DNA of 47,977 nt, taken from an uncultured Kiritimatiellota bacterium. GTDB lineage: Bacteria; Verrucomicrobiota; Kiritimatiellia; RFP12; UBA1067. The stretch is from positions 1 through 47,977 of the forward strand of contig CAKTUI010000022.1 of assembly GCA_934621385.1 (NCBI GenBank). The letters are read 5' to 3'. The position numbers and the translations under genes were made by a program. The notes beneath the pieces are model-generated. The model searched no databases, had not been told where the DNA came from, and worked only from the letters and a program-made list of their open reading frames with translations. Below, in pieces: positions 33,902 through 41,375 of this stretch (within the stretch, counting starts at the first letter, position 1; each line of letters starts with the position of its first letter).

Positions 33902-33938
33902 TGGTGGAGGTGAGGCAACTCGAACCCAGTGTCCGAAA
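33902..33938 (-). other. tmRNA-3'-end-like fragment, possible att site
   Basis: Read on the minus strand the segment goes TTTCGGACAC, a T-loop-like GGGTTCGAGT, and CACCTCCACCA. This is how ssrA genes end, including an encoded CCA. The T-stem does not pair properly and no tmRNA body precedes it, so it is a fragment. Integrases that target ssrA leave such a duplicated 3' end on the far side of the island. The orientation fits an island to the right. Confidence 0.45.
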
Positions 33939-34229
33939 AATAGGGGAAACATTATTTTGAGATAACCCCATCTGTCGGTTTTCGGGACTGATGCACCACC
34001 GATTTCCTCTATTTTTCAAGAGCCGTTTCAGTTGTTTCGCCTATTGTTTTCAAGGTTTTATGCTCCTTTCGCATAGATGGGATTGCGGATGATGCCAGCC
34101 AATCCCAAGTGACACAACACGCCAGCGGCCCTGTGAACGCCCCCACGCCAATCATCAAGCAATAGCTCGGCACCCCGCATTGTCCTGAACTTTCTTGTTA
34201 GTTTTCTTGATAGTTCTTGCCGCATCATA
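33939..34229. other. AT-richer intergenic stretch at island edge
   Basis: About 290 bp without a supportable gene. No tmRNA 5' end, tag frame or second repeat was recognised. Composition is clearly lower in GC than sequence left of 33,000. Confidence 0.5.
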
Positions 34230-35834
34230 TCACTTCTTCACGATCCACTTGCTACCTCTGGTCGCCCCCTCGCGAACAAGGAGTCCGACATCTTTCAAAG
34301 CGCGGACAGCTCGCCACACGCTGTTTTCAGAGATGTTCAAAGTGCGGGCAATCTGAGCAGTATCCTGTTCTGGGTTTTCTGAAAAGGCGGCAAGTACTCG
34401 ACGAGCATTGGCACGAAAATCATTTCTGTAGGCTCCCATTAGAACCTCAAAGTCAGGATTTACCCCCACTTCGGGAGTTTTCTCCATCACTTCCGGCTCT
34501 TTTACCCCCACTTCCGATGGGATTACCCCCACTTCTTGGCCTTTTACCCCCACTTCTGGTTTTTTCACCCCCAGTTTCTGGATTTCCACCCCCAGTTCCG
34601 ACTCGTCTGCCTCAAACTCGACCATAACCTTGGTGCGGTCGGGTTCGTATGACTCGACAATGGACGGTTCGGCGAACTTCTCCTTCTCCCAGACACCATA
34701 CAGGCTCGACAGCCCCATGCCGGAACGTTCGCCGATGCGCACCAGCGAGAAGATGTTGAATATCTTTCCGTTTCGAGCATCGCTCGTGCCGCCTGCGATG
34801 GCGACGGACTTACTCATGCGCAGCGTTCCTGGATTCGAGACCTCCAACCTCTTGGGGTACTTGTCGATTACGATACCGCGCCGTCCGTGGTAGTCCGCGT
34901 GGATGAGCGCGTTCGCCAGAACCTCGCGGAGCGCCTTATGTACCGGCGTGTCGTCAACCCGCGTCACGTTGTCGGATGCGATCTTGAACGGCACCTTCAC
35001 CCCCGCCGTGATCGACTGATTGATGCGGAAGAAGAAGTCAAAGACGTTTCCGCTCCAGTTGGCGTCGCCAGAACACACGCGATCCGTCCAGCGGACGTCC
35101 GGCGAGAGGTGCTCGCGGTAGTCGAGGAAGAAGTACGGCAGGACATTCGTTATCTCGTTGAAGTCGCCGAAGCAGACAAGCCCCGCCATCGTGGGATGCA
35201 CGACGCCGTCGCGACCGCGCACCGCCGCGCCGATCTTCATCAGGAATCCTTCGTCGGAAAGTCCGCTCCACACATGGCCGGGGCGAAGCTGGCTGAAATA
35301 CATCCGATACCGCCGGATGGTGTCCGCGTTGAGGTCGGCAACCGTCATTTCGTCGATGACGCAGTTGTCAGCCGTCTCGGCGCACTTGTCACGGATCATG
35401 CCCTCGACCGTCTCACGCGAACAATGGAAGTCGCCCTCGCCGTTTCTACGGTATGATCCCTTGAACACGTCCGCACCGACATAGACCGGACGGACTGTAC
35501 GCTCCGCGCGCGGGACCTCGACAACAACGAGCCGTTTGCCGTCAACCTCGACGGGATAGACTGACTCGTTGAACAGGACATTCGCGCTGATCTTCTCGGC
35601 GTTGTTGACCGCATTCCAGATGTCGGCCACGGTCTTCTCCGCGTCCGGCAACCCCTCGATCTCGCGCTTTCCGTCTTTTTCGCGGATGCCAAGGATGACG
35701 GTTCCGCCGTCCGTGTTGGCAAACGCGCTGTACGACGGCCAGAAGTCGGCGGGGACGCCTCCTTTCGCCCGCTTGAATTCGACGGCGGCATTCTCGCTCT
35801 TTGCCACGAGTTTCTTGATCTCTTCGCTCTTCAT
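34230..35834 (-). CDS. AlbA_2/HATPase_c_4 protein with repeat linker and wHTH
   Basis: 534 residues. N terminus (about 12-140) is an AlbA_2 (Schlafen-type) domain: ENAAVEFKRAKGG and FANTDGGTVILGI. The middle (about 295-400) is the divergent GHKL-like HATPase_c_4 region with LREVLANALIHADYHGRRG and SNPGTLRM. Residues 413-461 are seven 7-residue units of the type EVGVKxP. The C terminus is a winged helix ending REGATRGSKWIVKK. Such proteins are often called ATP-dependent regulators and occur in defence and mobile regions; the exact role is unknown. GAGGAG precedes the ATG, which overlaps the preceding stop (ATGA). Confidence 0.8.
   Translation of the reverse strand: MKSEEIKKLVAKSENAAVEFKRAKGGVPADFWPSYSAFANTDGGTVILGIREKDGKREIEGLPDAEKTVADIWNAVNNAEKISANVLFNESVYPVEVDGKRLVVVEVPRAERTVRPVYVGADVFKGSYRRNGEGDFHCSRETVEGMIRDKCAETADNCVIDEMTVADLNADTIRRYRMYFSQLRPGHVWSGLSDEGFLMKIGAAVRGRDGVVHPTMAGLVCFGDFNEITNVLPYFFLDYREHLSPDVRWTDRVCSGDANWSGNVFDFFFRINQSITAGVKVPFKIASDNVTRVDDTPVHKALREVLANALIHADYHGRRGIVIDKYPKRLEVSNPGTLRMSKSVAIAGGTSDARNGKIFNIFSLVRIGERSGMGLSSLYGVWEKEKFAEPSIVESYEPDRTKVMVEFEADESELGVEIQKLGVKKPEVGVKGQEVGVIPSEVGVKEPEVMEKTPEVGVNPDFEVLMGAYRNDFRANARRVLAAFSENPEQDTAQIARTLNISENSVWRAVRALKDVGLLVREGATRGSKWIVKK
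34461..34608 (-). repeat. 21-bp in-frame tandem repeat in the AlbA_2 gene
   Basis: The plus-strand string ACCCCCACTT and variants recur at 34,462, 34,504, 34,525, 34,546, 34,567 and 34,588, with a degenerate unit near 34,483. The 21-bp step gives a 7-residue repeat, so unit number can change without a frameshift. Confidence 0.85.
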
Positions 35835-36022
35835 CTCAACTCCTCTTGAAAGATTATATCACGATTCTCCTTGGCATGGCTGGTCGTCCAGTATTGTTTC
35901 GCCATGTGGGTGATTTCAATGTCAACACCATCAATGTCAGCCAATCGCTCCGCCATGCGCTCGGTGCAACCACAGCGAACATGATTGCTCGATTTGTCCC
36001 AATCTTTGTTTGTTGGGTACAT
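35831..36022 (-). CDS. small RapZ-C-terminal-like protein
   Basis: 63 residues. CGCTERMAERLADIDGVDIE and ITHMAKQYWTT align with the last third of the larger RapZ-C-like protein at 39,245 (GCTGGQHRSVYFAERVAADL and VSHTASQYWKT). It lacks the first two-thirds of that domain, so it may be a truncated paralogue. Yet it looks translated: AAGGGAG precedes the ATG, the start overlaps the upstream stop as TGATG, and the stop overlaps the next start as ATGA. Confidence 0.6.
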   Translation of the reverse strand: MYPTNKDWDKSSNHVRCGCTERMAERLADIDGVDIEITHMAKQYWTTSHAKENRDIIFQEELR

Positions 36023-36306
36023 CAGTTCGCTCCCTTCTTGAATCTAAGGTGGAATAAATCCAGGACATCGCTCATCCAACCTATGCTGCAATGAACGATA
36101 TTCTCAGGCCATCTGGGCAGACGGCGGTAGAACCATACGACCCATGCCGGGACTGCGACGAGTAATGCAAACGGCCAATGGCAATCGACATACATCAACG
36201 CCGCCGCCACAATCGCTGACAGAATTGTTGCCGAGAACACGGCTCTCCATGTCCGTCGAGTGATCCATCGAGGATCGGGGTCGATGTATCTATATCTGTT
36301 TCGCAT
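36022..36306 (-). CDS. small membrane protein, unknown function
   Basis: 94 residues. Basic N terminus (MRNRYRYIDPDPRWITRRTW), two adjacent hydrophobic segments (VFSATILSAIVAAALMYV and PFALLVAVPAWVVWFY), then a short tail ending HLRFKKGAN. No family recognised. I prefer ATG 36,306 over 36,372 because AGAAAGG lies 8 nt upstream. It is coupled to the next gene by a TGATG overlap. Confidence 0.6.
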   Translation of the reverse strand: MRNRYRYIDPDPRWITRRTWRAVFSATILSAIVAAALMYVDCHWPFALLVAVPAWVVWFYRRLPRWPENIVHCSIGWMSDVLDLFHLRFKKGAN

Positions 36307-36373
36307 CGACAGAACCTTTCTCGTTTTCGAGTTTATAGTATGCCACAGTTTCAGAACCACGAATCTCTCCAAA

Positions 36374-36397
36374 GTTCGTTTGGGTAATCAAACGAAC
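36374..36397. promoter_or_regulatory. 24-bp perfect inverted repeat between operon parts
   Basis: GTTCGTTTG (36,374-36,382), loop GGTAAT, CAAACGAAC. It lies in the 135-bp gap between the ankyrin-like gene and the small membrane gene, the largest gap in the island operon. It could be a weak terminator, attenuator or operator; a TATAAA-like box follows on the minus strand near 36,333. Confidence 0.55.
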
Positions 36398-36441
36398 ATC
36401 GTCACGGAAATTGTAGCGAATTATGTTCTGTCCATAATATG

Positions 36442-37281
36442 TCATGCCGTAACTAACAGATTTTGTGAAAATTCCACATAGGAAAGCGTTGTGTTCACGA
36501 CAGGCGAAAAGGCGTAGGACACGTCAATCATTGCTTCATGAGGCGGCTCTGTATCAAAAACTAAAGAATGCGCGCCTTCCGATATCAGCCAACCTTTATC
36601 GAACTCAAGGTACAAACTTCCTCTAAAGCAATTGTCATGTTTTGAGGTTGGTTCATTCATCTTGAAGAAAGGTGTACCTTCACGTGGTTTGGAGACAAAC
36701 ACGTGTTTCAACGTGGCCCCGTATGCGGCATCATATCGCTCAATGCCGGCATAAGACCGTCCGGCAGCTTGTGCAACAAGGATATCATATAGTGCCTCAA
36801 ATGTATTTGCACAGTCAAAATCCCCCTCACAATGCTGGAAAGAAGCCTCTGCCCCAATACATGATTTCGGCTTACAGTCATCAGGATCGTGTTCGTCATC
36901 CCAGGCGGGTATATCGCGACATCCCGCGTCGAGAAGTAATTTCATGGAGGGAATCTTTGATGCGAGACAACGTGACCATGTAAGACTCGCAAGGCACTTT
37001 GCACCGGCGCGACCTTCGTCACGGGAAGGATCGAAACCATGCTTCAAAAAGAACTCGATCACGGCGGGGAGAGAGTCAACTTTAGGCAGTTCTCTTCCAT
37101 AGTCCTCCGTGTCTTGCCCTCCATAAATGATGTCGGACAACGCATTCTCCTCACCGTCTTTCTCAACAGCATTCACATCAGCTCCGTCCTTCACCAGCTG
37201 CTCAAGCTTGGCAAAGTCAGGATGTACTTTTGTGGCCTCAATTATGAGCGCAAGATTGATATCCCTCCAATTGTTGCTCAT
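36442..37281 (-). CDS. ankyrin-repeat-like protein, unknown function
   Basis: 279 residues. The N-terminal half has ankyrin-like helices: KLEQLVKDGADVNAVEKDGE, VIEFFLKHGFDPSRDEG and SMKLLLDAGCRDI. The C-terminal half (about 160-279) is unlike anything I recognise and has predicted beta character, ending in SYVEFSQNLLVTA. ATG overlaps the stop of the upstream gene (ATGA). Ankyrin proteins usually bind other proteins, so an interaction role, for example immunity or regulation within the operon, is possible. Confidence 0.55.
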   Translation of the reverse strand: MSNNWRDINLALIIEATKVHPDFAKLEQLVKDGADVNAVEKDGEENALSDIIYGGQDTEDYGRELPKVDSLPAVIEFFLKHGFDPSRDEGRAGAKCLASLTWSRCLASKIPSMKLLLDAGCRDIPAWDDEHDPDDCKPKSCIGAEASFQHCEGDFDCANTFEALYDILVAQAAGRSYAGIERYDAAYGATLKHVFVSKPREGTPFFKMNEPTSKHDNCFRGSLYLEFDKGWLISEGAHSLVFDTEPPHEAMIDVSYAFSPVVNTTLSYVEFSQNLLVTA

Positions 37282-37766
37282 GGCTGCACCTCCTCGAACT
37301 CGTCCCAGATGGCCTTGAAGTGTGGCTTGGCAGCGAGAAACTTGTCCATGTCAGCCTTGAAATCTTCGTATGAATAGTACTCGATGGCGTTGAACTTCCA
37401 GCCAGCTTTCGTGACATATATGTCGTGGAGCATTTCAATTGCGCCCGTCTCGTATGCGATTCTGTCAAAGAACAGCGAGTAGGCAGTTCCCAATTCCACA
37501 AAACTCCAATGCACATACTTATCCGTACACTCGAATTTCTCATGGTAAATTCTCGCACACTCGGCCACTCCGCAACCGCACGTGAACAATTCCTGCTCCC
37601 CGCCATCTTCTCCAAGGGAGTTCAGCAAGGCATAAGGAGAAATGGCCGCTTCGACAGTTTGATTTGTGGCGGGGTCCTTCACCTCTAGCGACCAGAAGAA
37701 ACCATCCTCGTCATCTTGGGACTTGACGAATGGGGATTTCTCGATGATTTGCATTTCGTCATCCAT
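37278..37766 (-). CDS. uncharacterised protein with Cys/His cluster
   Basis: 162 residues, acidic. TCGCGVAECARIYHEKFEC near the middle could bind a metal. KPHFKAIWDEFEEVQP closes the protein. No family recognised. I start at 37,766 because GGAGG lies 5-6 nt upstream; this gives an 8-nt overlap with the ArdC-like gene. The frame extends upstream to 37,895, but that part lies inside the neighbouring gene. Confidence 0.55.
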   Translation of the reverse strand: MDDEMQIIEKSPFVKSQDDEDGFFWSLEVKDPATNQTVEAAISPYALLNSLGEDGGEQELFTCGCGVAECARIYHEKFECTDKYVHWSFVELGTAYSLFFDRIAYETGAIEMLHDIYVTKAGWKFNAIEYYSYEDFKADMDKFLAAKPHFKAIWDEFEEVQP

Positions 37767-38781
37767 TGAACCCTCCAAACTCAGGCTGCGTAGCCGATTC
37801 CTTTTTCTTCTTGAGCCATGCACGGTACTCATCGGTGGCCTTTTTGAATTCCGCCGATTTTGCGTAGAGGTAGCATCCCTCAAGCGGCCATCCATTCAGA
37901 ACCTGCTCGGCAAGGCGAGTCGCCTTAAGAATCTCGTCTACACTTACCTCATTCGGGATGGTCTTGTTCGTGTTGAAATAGTGTGCTATATATTTGTATG
38001 ATGGGTTGTCAACGCCAAGCCGTCTGCAAACAAGCCACGAAACAGTCTCGGCCTCGAACTCCTTTGCTGCGTGGGAAAGATTACGAATGCCGTCCAGGCG
38101 TTTTTTCTGACTGTAACAGTTGGGAAGATGATTGCAAAACAGATGGCCTAGTTCATGGAGAATGGCGGCGAATTTCACAGACGTACTCGACCCCGCACTT
38201 ACGCGGATAGAATAGGCAGGGCGCCATGTCGTTGGACATTTGTCCTCACGGCTGAATTCAAGGTTCGGATCGTTCTCCTGTCCCACTTCCAACTTCCCGG
38301 AATAGCTCTCGCCCGTCCTCATTTCCCCATAGACGATTCCCCAATACTTGAGATTGTCAATGAGCTTGCGGAACCGCCCTTCGTCAACCAGCTTGGTCGG
38401 ATCGCCATCGTATGGCTTTGCAAGATCCTCCTTGAATCCGTCCAGCTTGTTCGGAAGCACCATCGTGTCGCCAACGTCATACACGTAGTAAACGGGCGTG
38501 AACGGCCACAAGATGACCAGGGGGCGCCTGTCATTGATGACGGTGCGGTTATATTTCAGCCAGCTCATAGCCGGAAGCACAAATCGCGCTCCGGGATTCT
38601 GTATGTGAATCAGCATGGCATTGTATGGTGCATACTTTTTGAAGTGCGCTGTAAAGTCCAACAGTTCTTTGAACTTTTCGGAGGACGCATAGTCTTGAAC
38701 AGTCGCAAACAACTCGTCGATGCCCTTGCGAAGCATCTGATTGTCATTGCCGAACGGGGAATCCTGCTGTTTTTCGCTCAT
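37759..38781 (-). CDS. ArdC/IrrE-like zinc metallopeptidase-domain protein
   Basis: 340 residues. KFKELLDFTAHFKKYAPYNA and GARFVLPAMSWLKYNRTV followed by RPLVILWPF resemble the N-terminal domain of ArdC antirestriction proteins. ILHELGHLFCNH holds the HExxH zinc site (H209, E210, H213), and EFEAETVSWLVCRRLG supplies the third ligand as in ImmA/IrrE peptidases. ArdC of IncW plasmids protects incoming DNA from restriction; presence next to a restriction system is suggestive. Start overlaps the upstream stop (ATGA). Confidence 0.75.
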   Translation of the reverse strand: MSEKQQDSPFGNDNQMLRKGIDELFATVQDYASSEKFKELLDFTAHFKKYAPYNAMLIHIQNPGARFVLPAMSWLKYNRTVINDRRPLVILWPFTPVYYVYDVGDTMVLPNKLDGFKEDLAKPYDGDPTKLVDEGRFRKLIDNLKYWGIVYGEMRTGESYSGKLEVGQENDPNLEFSREDKCPTTWRPAYSIRVSAGSSTSVKFAAILHELGHLFCNHLPNCYSQKKRLDGIRNLSHAAKEFEAETVSWLVCRRLGVDNPSYKYIAHYFNTNKTIPNEVSVDEILKATRLAEQVLNGWPLEGCYLYAKSAEFKKATDEYRAWLKKKKESATQPEFGGFNG

Positions 38782-39248
38782 TGCCGCCTCCTTCCCGTTG
38801 CGAAAGATTTTATCAATTCTTGCAAGGCACGTTCAAGCATCGTCTCGAACTCCTGCAATTGCCCTGCGGACAATCCGTCGGCACCTTCAAACCCGATTTC
38901 TTTTTGTCCGTAGAAATCATACTCGGTCAAAATCCAATCCGTCAACGATTCTTTGTCGGACATTGCGGCACAGGCACCATTGCCTACTTCTAGTTCATAA
39001 CAGGCACAAGCCGTCTGCTCCTTCTCATCCCAAACGCCACACTTGTCGGACAGCACACTAAACATTTTCTCATCGCCAGCCGGAGCAACGAGAACTATTG
39101 CAGCATTCCTCGAGAGAGGGAAGTCGGGCAACTCACGCCACAGAATGCCGTACTCATTGGCAATGCGCTTTATGATTCCGCAAATTGAACAGCAACCCCT
39201 AGACATAAGGGCAATCGGGCAAGTCTCGTCTTTACCGAAACTTTTCAT
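38778..39248 (-). CDS. Cys-rich protein, unknown function
   Basis: 156 residues with nine or more Cys, including CPIALMSRGCCSICGIIKRI near the N terminus and KCGVWDEKEQTACACYELE in the middle. These could bind a metal or cluster. Not recognised as a family. ATG at 39,248 is chosen because AAGGAG lies 5 nt upstream and the codon overlaps the RapZ-C-like stop (ATGA). Confidence 0.55.
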   Translation of the reverse strand: MKSFGKDETCPIALMSRGCCSICGIIKRIANEYGILWRELPDFPLSRNAAIVLVAPAGDEKMFSVLSDKCGVWDEKEQTACACYELEVGNGACAAMSDKESLTDWILTEYDFYGQKEIGFEGADGLSAGQLQEFETMLERALQELIKSFATGRRRQ

Positions 39249-39661
39249 ACCGACTCCTTGGCGATAGTCTTCCAATATTGACTTGCCGTGTGCGAGACAG
39301 AGATTTCAATATCGGGTATATTGATGAGGTCTGCCGCGACACGCTCGGCGAAGTACACGGAGCGGTGCTGGCCTCCGGTGCAGCCGAAGGCGACTTGAAG
39401 ATGGTCGCGGCCATCACGCTTGTACTGTTCGATAGACTGGCGGACAAGCATCTCGGTCGCTTCAAGGAACGGCTCGACCGTTTCCGGGAAGCGGGCGAAG
39501 AAGTCCGCCACGGGCTTGTCACGCCCCGTATAGCCGCGCAAGGATTCATCCCAGAAAGGATTAGGCATCGCCCGGCAGTCAAAGACAAAGCCCCCTCCGT
39601 TGCCAACAGAGTCCTCCGGGATTCCGCGTTTGAAGGAGAATGATAGGATTGCAACCTTCAT
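39245..39661 (-). CDS. stand-alone RapZ C-terminal-domain protein
   Basis: 138 residues. It matches the C-terminal half of RapZ/YvcJ: GGGFVFDCRAMPNPFWDE, LRGYTGRDKPVADFF and VAFGCTGGQHRSVYFAERV. In RapZ this half binds small RNA and amino-sugar; the P-loop nucleotidase half is absent here. The protein starts directly with MKVAILSFSFKRG. Its role in an island is unknown; RNA or nucleotide sensing is an inference. ATGA overlaps at both ends. Confidence 0.8.
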   Translation of the reverse strand: MKVAILSFSFKRGIPEDSVGNGGGFVFDCRAMPNPFWDESLRGYTGRDKPVADFFARFPETVEPFLEATEMLVRQSIEQYKRDGRDHLQVAFGCTGGQHRSVYFAERVAADLINIPDIEISVSHTASQYWKTIAKESV

Positions 39662-40125
39662 GGGACTCCTCCTCCGAATCGCTGTTCAATTTCGTTAGAG
39701 AGTTTTGGTGGCAATCTCCACATCCCCACGTTGCCGCGACAGGGGATGGGCGTCGGCAGGCGACGGATGTTGGAGAGAATCCACCAGTTGGGGTAGCCCT
39801 CGTTCCAGATTCGGCATTCGCCGGCAAGGGCGGTGTTGCAGGGAACACGATCCATCGCATCGTATTCCATTGTGCCGATAATACAACCCGGCCACGATTG
39901 AACCTCGTTCCATTTGAGAAGATGTGCGAATGCGGATGGATCGCAATGTTCCGCCAGCCAAACAACAAGATTCTCGTATTCCTTCCGGCAGAAGTTCTTG
40001 GAAACGCTCATCGCGCAACGCCCCCTCGCCGGAACCGGCAGACAACTGCGGTTCTCCACACGCTTCAGTCTCGACATGATCAGGACGGCGTATGCTCCGG
40101 TGCAGGTAAAGGCAGAAGTGATCAT
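39658..40125 (-). CDS. ASCH-domain protein
   Basis: 155 residues. GAYAVLIMSRLKRVENRS, PVPARGRCAMSVSK, CIIGTMEYDA and, near the C terminus, NWWILSNIRRLPTPIPCRG and GNVGMWRLP follow the ASCH (PUA-like) pattern. ASCH proteins bind RNA or modified nucleotides; some are amidohydrolases for modified cytidines or RNases. It is coupled by ATGA overlaps to the small basic gene and to the RapZ-C-like gene. Confidence 0.75.
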   Translation of the reverse strand: MITSAFTCTGAYAVLIMSRLKRVENRSCLPVPARGRCAMSVSKNFCRKEYENLVVWLAEHCDPSAFAHLLKWNEVQSWPGCIIGTMEYDAMDRVPCNTALAGECRIWNEGYPNWWILSNIRRLPTPIPCRGNVGMWRLPPKLSNEIEQRFGGGVP

Positions 40126-40388
40126 TTGACGTAGCCTTTGCGCTTATCCTTCACAAGTTCCAAATGACTACCTTTGTCCGGGCTGATGCCAAACTTCTCT
40201 GGCGAGAGGCCGAGCATTGTGACAGATTCCTTAGTCCGCGCTGGGAATGTTATGCGGAACTCCCCGTTTCTATTTTTCATGGCGCGCTTATCGACTTGCC
40301 GACGATTTGCTATCGGCGGCTTCATCCCCGCCTTTGCTCGTTGCTGCTTCTGCATCGCAGCCAGTCTTCGGGACTTCACAAGTCCCAT
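40122..40388 (-). CDS. small basic protein, unknown function
   Basis: 88 residues, strongly basic (MGLVKSRRLAAMQKQQRAKAG onward, ending KRKGYVK in part). Not recognised. Supported by GGAGG 5 nt before the ATG at 40,388 and an ATGA overlap with the ASCH gene. It overlaps the 3' end of the HAD gene by 101 nt in another frame. Could be a nucleic-acid-binding protein by charge alone. Confidence 0.55.
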   Translation of the reverse strand: MGLVKSRRLAAMQKQQRAKAGMKPPIANRRQVDKRAMKNRNGEFRITFPARTKESVTMLGLSPEKFGISPDKGSHLELVKDKRKGYVK

Positions 40389-41361
40389 TGCAACCTCCAT
40401 TCTTTGGCATGGTAGTGTCAGTCACAGACGTTTCTGTCGAATGAGTTTCATTGACTAATGTCTGAAAATCGCAATTCCTAATATCAGCGTTCTTCTTCTC
40501 ATTGCGAGGCACACATTTCTTTCCGTATTTTTCCAATTCGTAGGCATATTGAATCCGATCAATTATTCGCTTGATAAGTTGATCAAAAATCGAGTTATCA
40601 GTATAATCCGCTGGAGCGATAAAATTCACGCGACCATCCGCAAACAACTTGTCAGCGACTTGCTTACTTTTGTTGGACTTAGATTTATACACACCTATCG
40701 CAAAACCGCCTTGTTCCTTTACAAGACGCATACACGGGATATCTGTTGTTCCATCTCCAACATATATCATCCTGCTGAATGGAACGGGCCTGTTTTCATG
40801 CTTTACATATTCATTCAAGCGCACCGTGTCGGAATCATCCTCAATTCCCTTGTTTATTCTGAAAAGGTACTGGGTTTTTGATGTACAATTCACAACTTGA
40901 GCTGGCCACTCAGCAACATCGTTTGTATCATAGAGGAATGTGCAAGCATAGATTTTGGTAAAGCACTTACCAATTTCCGATCCCTCGACCATTTCTTTAA
41001 GACCAGAAGAAATGATATAGTGTTTTACCGTTACTCCATGCTTACGTCCATACTGGTTAATTCGAGAAAACCAGTCTTTTACTCCAGGGTAAAAATCAAT
41101 AGTTTTGCCATACTCTTGAAAGGCCGAGCGAGTTGTCTTCAAGTTGCTGCCTGGCAACTTCGCCTTGTCAATCATCTTCTTCATGTACATGAGATTCTGA
41201 TCGGCACCTTTTTCTTTGGCAAGACCATTTGACTCCTTCCAGAATGTTTTGCGCTCCTTCTGTTCCAAGCCAAGGAAAAAGCCATACTCTTGCATATTCT
41301 TTGGCGAGAGCGTTCCGTCAAAGTCGTAGCATATTGCAACTATTGGTTTAGTTGTAGCCAT
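40288..41361 (-). CDS. HAD-superfamily phosphatase
   Basis: 357 residues. Motif I CYDFDGTLS (nucleophile D13, acid/base D15), motif II YIISSGLKEM, and motif IV YVGDGTTDIPCM are intact. The cap lies between motifs I and II. About the last 55 residues (after CVPRNEKKNADIRN) are low-complexity, Cys/Gly/Ser-rich and overlap the next gene. Substrate unknown. It follows the nuclease gene by 14 nt, so it is probably transcribed with the restriction system. Confidence 0.85.
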   Translation of the reverse strand: MATTKPIVAICYDFDGTLSPKNMQEYGFFLGLEQKERKTFWKESNGLAKEKGADQNLMYMKKMIDKAKLPGSNLKTTRSAFQEYGKTIDFYPGVKDWFSRINQYGRKHGVTVKHYIISSGLKEMVEGSEIGKCFTKIYACTFLYDTNDVAEWPAQVVNCTSKTQYLFRINKGIEDDSDTVRLNEYVKHENRPVPFSRMIYVGDGTTDIPCMRLVKEQGGFAIGVYKSKSNKSKQVADKLFADGRVNFIAPADYTDNSIFDQLIKRIIDRIQYAYELEKYGKKCVPRNEKKNADIRNCDFQTLVNETHSTETSVTDTTMPKNGGCNGTCEVPKTGCDAEAATSKGGDEAADSKSSASR

Positions 41362-41375
41362 TGTGACTTTCCTTT

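Noticed and set aside
33902..34250. A complete tmRNA gene on the minus strand
   Set aside because: The 3' end looks right but the T-stem is broken and no tmRNA 5' end or tag reading frame is present at the expected distance.
34217..34627. 136-aa plus-strand ORF rich in Pro/Leu
   Set aside because: Antisense translation of the 21-bp repeat region in the AlbA_2 gene.
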